From: Acinetobacter tianfuensis
GTDB lineage: Bacteria > Pseudomonadota > Gammaproteobacteria > Pseudomonadales > Moraxellaceae
Direction: 5' to 3'
Assembly: GCF_003611465.1 (NCBI RefSeq)
Contig: NZ_RAXV01000009.1
Span: 28,479 to 92,478, forward strand
Length of the DNA: 64,000 bases
Numbering within the stretch: the first letter of the stretch is position 1; each line of letters begins with the position of its first letter. Positions 45,383 to 54,177 of the stretch are shown here, one piece after another. The position numbers were made by a program, and so were the translations under genes. The notes below the pieces were generated by a model that was not told where the DNA came from, did no database searches, and saw only the letters and a list, made by a program, of their open reading frames with translations.

Positions 45383-45538
45383 TGTTTTTTACTTTAATTG
45401 CCGAGGATGATTGCAGTATGTCGGAGAAATTTACGGATGTTTTGACAGTTATTGCCAAGTTTTATACATTAAATGCCAAAGTGAAAATTAAGCATGTCAA
45501 AATTGCAATATTAAAAACGGCTGCATAAGGTGGATGGA

Positions 45539-46567
45539 ATGCATGAATTGCACATACCGAATGGATATTTTCAGCTCTGGCAGATGTATGTGGCAGAGCG
45601 GGGGCTCAATGTGCAGCAGCTGGATTTTTTAGCGCCGTATCGGCAGCAGCTGCAGCAGCTTTTGCAGCTGCCCATTGACTCACAGTCTCCTGCCAGTTTT
45701 TTTGTCAGCATTATGGAGCTGACCCGCCAGCATTTAGATTGCCCTCAGCTGGTTTTTGAAATGGCTAAGTTTATCCGTGCAGAGCATTTTGGCGTGGTGG
45801 GCTATATGGCGACCCGCAGCAACAGTGTAGCGGAGGCCTTGCAGTATATTGTGCGTTTTAGCCGTTTAGTCATTGACGGTGCAGAAGCGCAGCCTTTACA
45901 GATACAGCAGTTTGACCGTGTAATTGCGCTGACATGGCCGCGGGTGAGTGATAAATATATGCTGCTGAATGAGCTGACCTCGGCCTGTATGGCGCATTTG
46001 GCAAAACAGATTTTTCCAGCATCGCTGCAGCTGCTGCATATTCAATTTGCCCATGCGCCGCAAATTGCTAAATTTCACTATGAAAAATTTTTTGGCTGCC
46101 AAGTGAGCTTCAGTCATGATCGATATGCCTTCGAGTTCAGTTCTGAAAGTTTGGATTTAAAATCAGAATTGGCCGATCCTTCACTGATGCAGCTGCTGTT
46201 GAAACAGGCGGAAGAAGCAATTGCATCTAAACCGCAGGCGGAAAATGTGCAGCTGCAGCTTCATATGCGTGTCGCGGAATATTTGCGTATGCATGCGCAG
46301 CCGCCGAAAATTGAGCAGTTGGCAGATGAGCTGTATATGTCAGTCCGGACGTTACAGCGCCAGCTGAGTGAACGGCAGAGCTCGTTTAAAAAAGTGCTGG
46401 AAGAAGAACGCATGAAGCGCTGTGAACAGCTGCTGCAGCAAAAAATAACGTTGACTGAAATTGCAGAGCAGCTGGGATATTCAGATCAATCTGCTTTAGC
46501 CCGCGCTTATAAAGCCAGTACGGGGCAGACCTTGCTTCAGCGCAGGAAAGCATTGAAAGTCGAATAA
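45539..46567 (+). CDS. AraC-family transcriptional regulator (OruR/ArgR-like N-domain)
   Basis: A regulator of about 342 residues. The N-terminal part fits the arabinose-binding-like domain of the OruR subgroup (GVVGYMATRSNSVAEALQYIVRFSRLV). The C-terminal AraC domain has two helix-turn-helix units: PKIEQLADELYMSVRTLQRQLSERQSSFKKVL and KITLTEIAEQLGYSDQSALARAYKASTGQTLLQRR. ATG at 45539 has AAGGTGGA about 5 bases upstream and is preferred over a GTG three codons earlier. It faces the PF10118 hydrolase gene across about 156 bases and probably controls it. The inducer is unknown. Confidence 0.88.
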   Translation: MHELHIPNGYFQLWQMYVAERGLNVQQLDFLAPYRQQLQQLLQLPIDSQSPASFFVSIMELTRQHLDCPQLVFEMAKFIRAEHFGVVGYMATRSNSVAEALQYIVRFSRLVIDGAEAQPLQIQQFDRVIALTWPRVSDKYMLLNELTSACMAHLAKQIFPASLQLLHIQFAHAPQIAKFHYEKFFGCQVSFSHDRYAFEFSSESLDLKSELADPSLMQLLLKQAEEAIASKPQAENVQLQLHMRVAEYLRMHAQPPKIEQLADELYMSVRTLQRQLSERQSSFKKVLEEERMKRCEQLLQQKITLTEIAEQLGYSDQSALARAYKASTGQTLLQRRKALKVE

Positions 46568-46618
46568 ACAGAGAAAATAAAAGCGGTCATTTGACCGCTT
46601 GAATCAGGCTACTAGGCT

Positions 46619-47956
46619 TCAAGCAGCGGCAGATTTCAGTTTTGGAAAGCGGAAAATGATTGCCAATACAGCAATGACAGTCAGTACCCAGCAATAATAA
46701 ATCGCGCCGATCAGTTCAACAGGCGACATTTTTGCAATCGAACAGGCCAGCAGCAATTGCGCGCCATAGGGAATCAGGCCTTGCACCGCACAGGAGAAAA
46801 TATCCATCAAGGCTGCGGCACGTTTGGGATCTACGCCATATTCTTTGGCTACTTCACGGGCCATATCACCCGATAAAATAATGGCTACAGTGTTGTTGGC
46901 CACAAAAAGGTTAGAAAACACCACCAAGAGGCTGATACCGAGTTCGCCTGCGCGCTGCTGGCCAATTTTAAATAAGCGGGTCAAGCTGTAAATCCGCTGA
47001 ATGAGCCATTCCAAACCGCCTTCGCGCTGCATAATGGCAGATAAGCCGCCCAAAAACATCGACAGCAGCGCGACTTCAAACATACCGACAAAGCCATCAA
47101 AAATTGAATTGCTGAATGTCAGCATGCTGAATTCAGGCTGAATAATGAAGCCCATTAAACCTGACAGCACAATGCCAATACTGAGGATGGCCAAAACATG
47201 CAGGCGGCTGAATGCTAAAACGAAAACCGCCGCATATGGCAAAATCAGCCATGCATTAAAGTTTGTAAATGCAACCGTTTGAGAACCGCTGCTGATCATC
47301 ATATAAATTATCAGGCTGAGGATGGATGCAGGGACTGCAATCCAGACATTGACGCGGAATTTGTCACGCAGCTGTACATTTTGACTGCTTGTTGCGGCAA
47401 TCGTTGTGTCTGAAATCATCGACAGATTATCACCGAACATTGCGCCGCCGACGACTGCGCCAATAGCATAGACGGCGTTAATGTCTGTGGCTTGAGTAAA
47501 GCCAAAGGCAATCGGCGCGCAGGCGGCAATTGTACCCATGGATGTCCCCATGGCTGTTGCGATAAATGCTGAAATGATAAACAGCATGGGCAGGACAAAT
47601 TCAGGCGGAATGACCGACAGGCCAAGCTGAACAGTTGCATCCACACTGCCAATGGCGCTGCTGACGCTGGCAAAAGCGCCTGCAAGCATAAATACCATGA
47701 ACATTAAGATCAGGTTAGGGTGGCTTGCGCCTTTCAGGAAAGTATCAATACCGTCATTCAGTTTTCCGCGGTACAGCAGCACGGCCAGCATGATGGCAGG
47801 AATGGCCGCCACAGGCGCTTTCATTTGGTAAAAAGCAAACGCTGTTCCAATGACAGTATGGTAAATGCCGCTGCCTAAAAATATGGCTAAAAAAACAATA
47901 ATAGGAAGCAGTGCAATCGCGCGCGCTTGAACTTTTCCATGAAAATGGGAGGTCAT
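46619..47956 (-). CDS. NhaC-family Na+/H+ antiporter
   Basis: Inner-membrane antiporter of 445 residues with about eleven helices, in the NhaC superfamily. Helix-breaking motifs typical of the family are IATAMGTSMGTIAACAPIAFGF, AIGAVVGGAMFGDNLSMISDTTIAATSSQNVQLRDKFRVN, with conserved Asp residues in the GDNLSxISDT block, and LFVANNTVAIILSG. Na+/H+ exchange is the family function, but several members move amino acids or other ions (for example malate-lactate exchange). It stands alone and convergent to the AraC regulator. Confidence 0.88.
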   Translation of the reverse strand: MTSHFHGKVQARAIALLPIIVFLAIFLGSGIYHTVIGTAFAFYQMKAPVAAIPAIMLAVLLYRGKLNDGIDTFLKGASHPNLILMFMVFMLAGAFASVSSAIGSVDATVQLGLSVIPPEFVLPMLFIISAFIATAMGTSMGTIAACAPIAFGFTQATDINAVYAIGAVVGGAMFGDNLSMISDTTIAATSSQNVQLRDKFRVNVWIAVPASILSLIIYMMISSGSQTVAFTNFNAWLILPYAAVFVLAFSRLHVLAILSIGIVLSGLMGFIIQPEFSMLTFSNSIFDGFVGMFEVALLSMFLGGLSAIMQREGGLEWLIQRIYSLTRLFKIGQQRAGELGISLLVVFSNLFVANNTVAIILSGDMAREVAKEYGVDPKRAAALMDIFSCAVQGLIPYGAQLLLACSIAKMSPVELIGAIYYCWVLTVIAVLAIIFRFPKLKSAAA

Positions 47957-48310
47957 AGGAGATAAAAAAATTAAGAATAGCGCTAGTATAAAGCAGGTTT
48001 TGCTATTTCAGAAAACTTTAATGTAAAAGCTAACTCTGTTATTTATATCGGTTTTTATTGATAAAATTAAGTTTCTATTAATTCATAGGATTTATTTATT
48101 TCCTGAAATTAGGCATCTTTGATCATTGTGAAAAAAAACGAAATATCCGTAAATGTTGCTTTCGGGCTTTTCTGGATAAATGCGTAGAGCGGAAATACGC
48201 GCGCAAACGCTCATACCCTGTTCAATGGGGGAAAAATAGCGTTACAATGCGGTGTCTTGTATTTCTGCAAAGCCAATACAGTTTTGAACCATTCAAGGAA
48301 AGTAAACCTT
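47957..48310. other. Intergenic region upstream of trpA
   Basis: About 354 bases, AT-rich, containing the likely trpA promoter (48221-48248). A short upstream in-frame extension of trpA exists but lacks a ribosome site. No other gene was seen. Confidence 0.5.
48221..48248 (+). promoter_or_regulatory. Likely sigma-70 promoter of the trpA operon
   Basis: TTCAAT (48221-48226) and TACAAT (48243-48248) are separated by 16 bases, about 60 bases before the trpA ATG. Confidence 0.5.
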
Positions 48311-49114
48311 ATGTCACGTTTAGCAGCACGATTCGGAGCGCTGAAATCTCAGCAGCGCAAAGCTTTGGTTTCTTATGTCATGGCTGGTGATCCTCACCCG
48401 CAAGTGACAGTACCTTTGCTGCATCAAATGGTTGAGGCTGGGGTGGACGTAATTGAATTGGGACTTCCATTTTCTGACCCAATGGCCGATGGCCCTGTGA
48501 TTGCGCTAGCAGCTGAACGCGCTTTGGCAGGCGGCACAAATACTCTGGACGCGCTGAACATGGTGAAAGAGTTCCGTCAAAATGATACAGAAACACCTGT
48601 GGTTTTGATGGGCTATTTAAACCCTGTAGAAGTGATTGGCTATGAAAAGTTTGTGGCATATGCCAGAGACTGCGGTGTAGACGGTGTGCTTTTGGTGGAC
48701 TTGCCGCCAGAAGAAGCAAAAGATTTAGATGCAGTATTGAAAAAATACGGCATGGATCAAATCTTCTTGCTTGCGCCGACTTCAACGGATGAACGTATTC
48801 AGCATGTTGTAAAACAAGCCAGCGGTTTTGTTTACTATGTGTCATTGAAAGGGGTGACGGGCGCGGCGACTTTAGATGTTTCAGAAGCTGCCAGCCGTAT
48901 TCAGAAAATCAAAGCTGCCACTGATGTACCAGTGGGTGTAGGCTTCGGCATCAGTGATGCTGCCTCTGCGAAAGCCATGGGTGCAGTTGCAGATGCTGTA
49001 ATTGTCGGCAGTGCTTTTGTGAAGCAGTTTGCCAGCCTAGCGCCAGAACAAGCCGTAACAGCAACGGTGAATAAAGTGAAGGAGCTTCGAGCAGCGCTCG
49101 ATGAGTTAGTATGA
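48311..49114 (+). CDS. trpA: Tryptophan synthase alpha subunit
   Basis: TIM-barrel lyase that releases indole from indole-3-glycerol phosphate, 267 residues. The catalytic Glu and Asp lie in [20 protein letters not shown]. Other conserved pieces are [22 protein letters not shown], and the phosphate loop [16 protein letters not shown] followed by [13 protein letters not shown] at 48311 with AAGGAAAG upstream gives the normal MSRLAARF start; the frame extends 18 codons further without support. Its stop overlaps the accD start (ATGA), so translation is coupled. Confidence 0.97.
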   Translation: MSRLAARFGALKSQQRKALVSYVMAGDPHPQVTVPLLHQMVEAGVDVIELGLPFSDPMADGPVIALAAERALAGGTNTLDALNMVKEFRQNDTETPVVLMGYLNPVEVIGYEKFVAYARDCGVDGVLLVDLPPEEAKDLDAVLKKYGMDQIFLLAPTSTDERIQHVVKQASGFVYYVSLKGVTGAATLDVSEAASRIQKIKAATDVPVGVGFGISDAASAKAMGAVADAVIVGSAFVKQFASLAPEQAVTATVNKVKELRAALDELV

Positions 49115-50007
49115 GTCAAGACGTCAAAGCAGGGAAAACGCTGAGTCCGGCAACTCCGTGGACAGAGCGCGCAGTGCCAAGCATTCATGTACCGGATGAA
49201 CAGCAGACATTAAAAGCGACTTTTACTGAGCCAACGATAGAATGCCCTGAGTGCCACGCTTTAGTGACACGTACAGCAATGTCTTTCAATGCTTATGTTT
49301 GCCCGCAGTGTGATGAACATTTACGCATGAAAGCCCGTGAACGTTTGAACTGGTTCTTTGACCAAGTACAAACTGAATTGGGCCAAGAGTTTACCGCGAA
49401 AGATCCATTGGGCTTTGTCGACAGCAAACCTTATCCAGAACGTCTGGCGGAAGCGCAAAAGAACACTGGTGAAACAGAAGCGCTAGTGGTGATGCAAGGC
49501 CAGTTAAAAGGTATTTCTTTGATTGCCTGTGCCTTTGAGTTTGATTTCATGGCTGGTTCAATGGGTACAGTAGTCGGTGACCGTTTTGTTCAAGCGGCTG
49601 AACGTGCAATTGAAATGAAACAGCCCCTGGTTTGTTTTGCAGCTTCAGGCGGCGCGCGTATGCAGGAAGGCATGCTGTCTTTAATGCAAATGGCGCGTAC
49701 TTCTGCTGCGATTCAAAAAATGAAAGATGCAGGACTGCCTTATCTGGTTGTATTGACGCATCCTGTGTATGGCGGTGTCACAGCGTCATTGGCTATGCTG
49801 GGCGATGTGCATATTGCAGAACCAAAAGCGATGATCGGCTTCGCCGGCAAGCGTGTGATTGAACAAACTGTGCGTGAAAAATTGGAAGAACCGTTCCAGC
49901 GCGCTGAATATTTGCTTGATCATGGTGTAATCGATCAAATTGTTCACCGTCATGCATTACGTGATACTGTATATCGCATTGTCGCGAAACTGATGAACTT
50001 GTCTTGA
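49111..50007 (+). CDS. accD: Acetyl-CoA carboxylase carboxyltransferase subunit beta
   Basis: Beta subunit of the carboxyltransferase that makes malonyl-CoA for fatty-acid synthesis, 298 residues. A four-Cys zinc ribbon is seen at Cys45, Cys48, Cys64 and Cys67 (CPECH, CPQCD). The crotonase-fold core includes [22 protein letters not shown] and [41 protein letters not shown]. It lies between trpA and folC with overlapping starts and stops on both sides. Confidence 0.97.
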   Translation: MSQDVKAGKTLSPATPWTERAVPSIHVPDEQQTLKATFTEPTIECPECHALVTRTAMSFNAYVCPQCDEHLRMKARERLNWFFDQVQTELGQEFTAKDPLGFVDSKPYPERLAEAQKNTGETEALVVMQGQLKGISLIACAFEFDFMAGSMGTVVGDRFVQAAERAIEMKQPLVCFAASGGARMQEGMLSLMQMARTSAAIQKMKDAGLPYLVVLTHPVYGGVTASLAMLGDVHIAEPKAMIGFAGKRVIEQTVREKLEEPFQRAEYLLDHGVIDQIVHRHALRDTVYRIVAKLMNLS

Positions 50008-51290
50008 ACACAACAGCACCTCTTGCAGTAGATTCTTTAAACACATGGCTCGATTATTGGAGCCATGTTCACGTTACAGGGATTGATTTAGGTCTTGAAC
50101 GTGTCATTCCTGTCGCTGAAAAACTGGGCGTTACCCGCCCAGATGCGAAGGTATTAACCGTAGCAGGAACCAATGGCAAGGGGTCAACGACGACAACATT
50201 AGCCGCCATTTTAAATGCGCAAGGCTATAAGGTCGGTCTTTATCAATCTCCGCATATTTACCGTTTTAATGAACGGGTGAAACTGCAAGGCCAAGAGGTC
50301 AGCGATCAGGTGCTGGTCGATGCCTTTGTGGCTGTCGATGAAGCCCGCCGTGCGTGCGATTTATCATTATCTTTTTTTGAAGCGACTACTCTAGCGGCTT
50401 TCGTGATTTTTAAAGCGCAGGCATGTGATGTGTGGGTGCTGGAAGTTGGTTTAGGCGGCCGTTTAGATGTCGTCAATGTTGTCAATCCAGATGTAGCGGT
50501 CATTACCAATATCGGTTTAGATCATACGGACTGGCTGGGCGATACGATTGAAAAAATTGCTTATGAAAAGGCTGGGATTATCCGTCCTGAAATTCCAGTC
50601 ATTTTTGGCGGTGAACAAGCGCTGCCAAAGGCCATAGAAGCCAAAGCTGCGGAATGCAACGCGCCGCTGTATGCATTGAACCGTGATTATTTTTATCAGC
50701 CTGCTGAAGATGGTCAGTCTTGGATGTTTGCATCTTCAGGCACGACTTTAAAATTGCCGGTTGGCAGTTTGGCATTAGAAAATATTTCGACTGCAGTCGC
50801 TGCGGTTTTGTTAAGTGGCTTGCAAGTCCGTCAAGAGGCGATTGCAGCCGGTATTTTACAGGTTAAACTGCAAGGGCGGTTTGAAATCCGTCAAATTGCA
50901 GGAAAAACTGTTATTTTTGATGCGGGGCATAACCCGCATGGCGTTGAATTTTTGTTAAAGCAATTGCGAAATTATTTACAATACAATAAACAATACACAG
51001 AAGTTGTCGGTGTTTTTTCAATGTTAGCCGATAAAGACATAAAATCTGTCGTCAGCTTATTGAAAGATTCTGTTTTAATGTGGAAAATTGCACCACTAAA
51101 TGTGGCGCGTGCCGCAGAAATGAATCAATTGCTTGATGCATTGCAAGGTCAGCAGGCAGAACATTTCGATAATGTCAAAACAGCGTTTAAATCAGCTTTA
51201 GATGAAACTAAAAATAATCAGCTGATTTTAGTATGCGGATCATTCCATACCTTGGAAGCGGTCTGGGAGTATTTGGAAGAATGTCAATGA
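50004..51290 (+). CDS. folC: Bifunctional dihydrofolate / folylpolyglutamate synthase
   Basis: Adds glutamate to dihydropteroate and to folates, 428 residues. The ATP P-loop is VLTVAGTNGKGSTTTTLAAIL, with Mur-ligase-like features QSPHIYRFNERVKL, LEVGLGGRLDVVNVV, NIGLDHTDWLGDTIEKIAYEKAGI and FDAGHNPHGVEFLL. The start is TTG at 50004, overlapping the accD stop TGA. The stop overlaps the ATG of the next gene (ATGA). AccD-FolC-SPOR linkage is common in gammaproteobacteria. Confidence 0.95.
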   Translation: MNTTAPLAVDSLNTWLDYWSHVHVTGIDLGLERVIPVAEKLGVTRPDAKVLTVAGTNGKGSTTTTLAAILNAQGYKVGLYQSPHIYRFNERVKLQGQEVSDQVLVDAFVAVDEARRACDLSLSFFEATTLAAFVIFKAQACDVWVLEVGLGGRLDVVNVVNPDVAVITNIGLDHTDWLGDTIEKIAYEKAGIIRPEIPVIFGGEQALPKAIEAKAAECNAPLYALNRDYFYQPAEDGQSWMFASSGTTLKLPVGSLALENISTAVAAVLLSGLQVRQEAIAAGILQVKLQGRFEIRQIAGKTVIFDAGHNPHGVEFLLKQLRNYLQYNKQYTEVVGVFSMLADKDIKSVVSLLKDSVLMWKIAPLNVARAAEMNQLLDALQGQQAEHFDNVKTAFKSALDETKNNQLILVCGSFHTLEAVWEYLEECQ

Positions 51291-52270
51291 ACAACAAGCA
51301 GCGCTGGATGGGCGGTGCTGTCTTATTAGGCGGCGGCGTTTTGCTGGCTGCGCTGCTGCTGAAAGGCCAAGATGAAATACACCAAAATCGTGTGCAAAGT
51401 CCTGAACGGGCCTCTGAAGCAGAGCAAAATAAAGGATCTGGCGCTGCTGGTTTAACTGTCGATGTTGAAACCGAAAAACGTTTGCTGGAAGAGCAAAAGC
51501 GCGCACGTGAAAAAGCGGTAGCAGAACAGGAAGCCCGCGCTGCTGATTTCTTAGCGATGCAGCAGCAGGCTGAAGCTGATGCTGCGCGTAAAGCGGCTGA
51601 AGAATATGCGGCCTTAAATGCGCGCCGTACAGAACAGCAAAGTTCAGATAATATTCCGCCAGAGCTGATCGAAGATGATCAAGCGAAACAGAAGCGTTTG
51701 GCTGAGGAAAAACTGGCTGCGCAAAAAAAGCTAGAGCAGAAGAAACAGCAGCAGTCTGAATCGGCTGCGGCTCAAAAGGCTGCAGACGAAAAACGTAAGG
51801 CTGAAGAAAAGCGTAAAGCTGAGGAAAAGCAGAAAGCTGAAGATAAGCGTAAAGCCGAAGAAAAGCAAAAGGCTGAAGATAAGCGTAAAGCTGAAGAAAA
51901 GCAAAAGGCTGAAGAAAAACGTAAAGCCGAAGAAAAGCAGCGTGCTGAAGAAAAACGTAAAGCTGAAGAAGCGAAGAAAAAGGCTGAAGCTGAGAAAGCG
52001 CGTGAACTTCTTGAAAATGGCGATAAACAATGGATGGTGCAGGTGGCGCTGGCTGCCAATGAAGCCAATGCCGATGCATTAGCCTCAAAGCTGAAAGCTA
52101 AAGGTTTTAAAGTCACAAAGAGTCCAACCTCGAAAGGTGTGCGTATTATGGTTGGCCCATCTAAAAACCGTGAAGCTGCCGATGCTGCCCGTAAGAAAAT
52201 CACCAATGATGCAAGCTTAAATATGAAGTCTGCTTGGGTTATTGAATGGGTGCCTTTGGATAAGCGTTAA
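51287..52270 (+). CDS. SPOR-domain cell-envelope protein with long Lys/Glu-rich repeat
   Basis: Single-pass inner-membrane protein of 327 residues that probably binds denuded septal peptidoglycan. One helix (MGGAVLLGGGVLLAALLL) is followed by a long charged region. About residues 168-231 are a TolA-like repeat of KAEEKRKAEEKQ and KAEDKRKAEEKQ units, predicted to be a long helix, with DNA repeating at 36 bases. The C-terminal SPOR domain reads QWMVQVALAANEANADALASKLKAKGFKV...VRIMVGPSKNREAADAARKKI. ATG at 51287 overlaps the folC stop, and GGAAG lies 8 bases upstream. The repeat number may vary between strains. Confidence 0.9.
   Translation: MNNKQRWMGGAVLLGGGVLLAALLLKGQDEIHQNRVQSPERASEAEQNKGSGAAGLTVDVETEKRLLEEQKRAREKAVAEQEARAADFLAMQQQAEADAARKAAEEYAALNARRTEQQSSDNIPPELIEDDQAKQKRLAEEKLAAQKKLEQKKQQQSESAAAQKAADEKRKAEEKRKAEEKQKAEDKRKAEEKQKAEDKRKAEEKQKAEEKRKAEEKQRAEEKRKAEEAKKKAEAEKARELLENGDKQWMVQVALAANEANADALASKLKAKGFKVTKSPTSKGVRIMVGPSKNREAADAARKKITNDASLNMKSAWVIEWVPLDKR
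51790..51980 (+). repeat. In-frame tandem 36-base repeats inside the SPOR gene
   Basis: About five imperfect copies of a 36-base unit encoding KAE(D/E)KRKAEEKQ, all in frame. Slippage would change helix length by 12 residues without breaking the frame. Confidence 0.75.
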
Positions 52271-52296
52271 CTCTTATCTGCCGCAGATCGAAAACT

Positions 52297-52875
52297 TTAT
52301 GATGGATCCGCCAGCTGCTGGCGGATCCATTTTATATTTTCAGGGCTAAATAAGGCTTCAATATTTTGCCAAATGGGATGAAAGCCATAACCGCCATGTT
52401 TCATTTCATTGAGCGCATTTGCTGTGTCCCAGCCTTCAAAAATAATACGGTACATCGCAATACTTGCGCCAGTACGGTCTGAACCGTGGTAGCAATGGAT
52501 CAGTACCTTCTGATTTTTCTGGCGTGACAGCTGTAATTGCTTCATTACTTGCAGCAGGTCTTCACGTGAAATCGCCCAAGTATGAACTGGGATATGTACA
52601 AGATTAAATTGTTCAGCAGGAAAAACGCCGGCATCGGTATTTCGGCTGCGAAGATTGATAACCGTTTGAATATGGTGTGCTTGCAAATCTTCTAGCAGCT
52701 GTGAGTTGGGCTGTTCGCTGCGATAGACCCAATCGCTGATTTTATAAAAATTATGCTGTTTTTCTATCTGCATGCCCCAATTTTTTGGGCGCTGTGTTTC
52801 GGTCCAGTCTGGAGAAGTCATACAGCCAGTCATGCTTAATCCGAGTGCGCATATCAGCAGTGTGCTGCGGATCAT
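52297..52875 (-). CDS. Dual-specificity/tyrosine phosphatase-like lipoprotein
   Basis: A 192-residue lipoprotein with a cysteine-based phosphatase domain. The signal ends in a lipobox (MTGC, Cys18), which would place the enzyme outside the inner membrane. The catalytic P-loop HCYHGSDRTG (Cys128, Arg134) fits HCx5R, and VINLRSRNTDAG plus VHIPVHTWAISREDLLQVM match the DSP/Siw14-like fold. A phosphatase in the periplasm raises the question of its substrate; phospholipid or inositol-type phosphates are possible, but that is inference. Its start overlaps the stop of the upstream MBL hydrolase gene by four bases, so the two are coupled. Confidence 0.85.
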   Translation of the reverse strand: MIRSTLLICALGLSMTGCMTSPDWTETQRPKNWGMQIEKQHNFYKISDWVYRSEQPNSQLLEDLQAHHIQTVINLRSRNTDAGVFPAEQFNLVHIPVHTWAISREDLLQVMKQLQLSRQKNQKVLIHCYHGSDRTGASIAMYRIIFEGWDTANALNEMKHGGYGFHPIWQNIEALFSPENIKWIRQQLADPS

Positions 52876-53687
52876 TTTTTGTACCTCGCAAGTTCAATAG
52901 GGTCATGAGCGCAAATTATTTCAATGCTGCTTTCTGTTTGTGCCAAATGCTGAATCTTATTTAGGTTTTTTAAACGCTGCCGATTATCTTCAGCAAAAGT
53001 CTGCTCTAATTTTGATAAGGCTCTAAGCGAATGTTTGCCATCCAGTTCTAAGTGTGAGTAATAGGCATCGCCGCAAAAAAATAGCCAGCCTGCACTCTGT
53101 TGCATGGCAATGCCGCTATGTCCAGCGCTATGGCCCGGCAGCGGGATCATTAAAATTTCATCTTGGAATAGCTGTAAGCCTTGAGTGCGGTGCAGGTTAA
53201 ACCAGTTTTCGCCCTGAGCAGGCTCTATAAAATTCCAATAGCGGTGCTGTTTAAATTGTTCTGGTTTATAGCGCGCACGGTTTTTGATATTTTTTAAATT
53301 TTGCGCAGCATTATATTCACTGGAAAGAACATGAACTGTTGCATTGGGAAAGTCAGAGATTCCTCCGGCATGATCAAAGTCTAAATGTGAAAGCAAAATA
53401 TGTTTGACATCACTGGGCTGAAAACCGAGCTGCTGAATTTGCGCAATTGCGCTTAAAGACAAGTCATGCTGTATGCGTGCTATTTTTGCGGTCAGACGGC
53501 CTAAGCGCTGCTCTGTATGCAGGTAATCCTGCATGCCTAGACCTGTGTCAACCAGCACCAAGCCCTGATCTGTTTCCAGCAGTAGGCAGTGGCAGATGAT
53601 ATGCGCATGAAAAGTGTTCTGGCCAAAAAGCGGGCCGCAAACTGGGCACAGGGTGCCGCAGTGCAAATGATGAATGTTATAAATCAC
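52872..53687 (-). CDS. Metallo-beta-lactamase-fold hydrolase, lactonase-like
   Basis: MBL-fold hydrolase of 271 residues without signal peptide. The metal motif is SHLDFDHAGG (His101-His106), where the second position of HxHxDH is Asp, a variant seen in some members of the family. The third His is in PLPGHSAGHSGIAM, and FCGDAYYSH supplies the bridging Asp. The N-terminal HLHCGTLCPVCGPLFGQ and VLVDTGLGMQDY fit a subgroup near AHL-lactonase-like proteins. Substrate is unknown. It is coupled to the downstream phosphatase lipoprotein (4-base overlap). Confidence 0.85.
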   Translation of the reverse strand: MIYNIHHLHCGTLCPVCGPLFGQNTFHAHIICHCLLLETDQGLVLVDTGLGMQDYLHTEQRLGRLTAKIARIQHDLSLSAIAQIQQLGFQPSDVKHILLSHLDFDHAGGISDFPNATVHVLSSEYNAAQNLKNIKNRARYKPEQFKQHRYWNFIEPAQGENWFNLHRTQGLQLFQDEILMIPLPGHSAGHSGIAMQQSAGWLFFCGDAYYSHLELDGKHSLRALSKLEQTFAEDNRQRLKNLNKIQHLAQTESSIEIICAHDPIELARYKK

Positions 53688-54155
53688 GGCATTATTTTAG
53701 TCATGAGGTTTGCTTAGTTATAACTGATCATTTGGCAATATTCCAAAGCTGTTCAGCGCAATTTTGTAAATCCTGAAATCTGATGGATAAAAAGCCTATC
53801 TGAGGATAGGTTTTTAACAGCGCTGTATCGGCTTGCAACAATAGAGATCTGCTGGATTTGGATGCTGTGACTACTCCTAATCTAATTTCTTTTGCGTAAA
53901 TTTGGCGGAAACATTGCAGTGCATCAAATACTGCGCACTGCGTTTGCCTTGCGCAAAATTAAAAAGGAATCCTTTTAATTTTGTCACTCGAAGCATAGCT
54001 TCTCGTCTTGCGCAAGGGCAGAGCAGTGCTCCGTTTGATCTAAAGCTACGCGCTTTGCTTGTCTTGCGCATAACTAAAAGCAGTGCTTTTTATATTTTGC
54101 GCTCACAGCCCAGCTGTGAGCCTTGCGTTCGGGCAAGGCAGTGCCTTGCTGATCC
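53688..54155. other. Intergenic region containing the mini-hairpin array
   Basis: About 468 bases between the peroxiredoxin stop and the MBL gene start, both on the minus strand. Its first 200 bases should hold the MBL promoter. The rest is the hairpin array described separately. Open frames across it on both strands look spurious. Confidence 0.5.
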
Positions 54156-54177
54156 TCACTCAGGCTGTGGCGTGAGG
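53911..54177. repeat. Array of mini-hairpins with GC-NNN-GC cores
   Basis: Seven small hairpins share a 3-base loop with stems that close on GC or C-G: TGC-AGT-GCA (53915-53923), CGC-ACT-GCG (53934-53942), GAAGC-ATA-GCTTC (53990-54002), GAGC-AGT-GCTC (54021-54031), AAAAGC-AGT-GCTTTT (54076-54090), GCTCACAGC-CCA-GCTGTGAGC (54101-54121) and GCAAGGC-AGT-GCCTTGC (54133-54149). A longer AT-rich hairpin (53955-53982), AAAGC/GCTTT (54042-54056) and CCTCAC/GTGAGG (54154-54177) complete it. Spacers repeat CTTGCGCA. Stem sequences all differ, so this is structure-conserved rather than sequence-conserved repetition. It is not a CRISPR. Confidence 0.7.

Noticed and set aside
51240..52206. Long frames antisense to the SPOR gene
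   Set aside because: They result from the Lys/Glu codon repeat read backwards as Phe/Leu/Ser; no independent start signals.
53911..54177. CRISPR array
   Set aside because: The repeated part is a pairing pattern, not a constant sequence; spacing is irregular (about 25-60 bases) and no cas gene is near.
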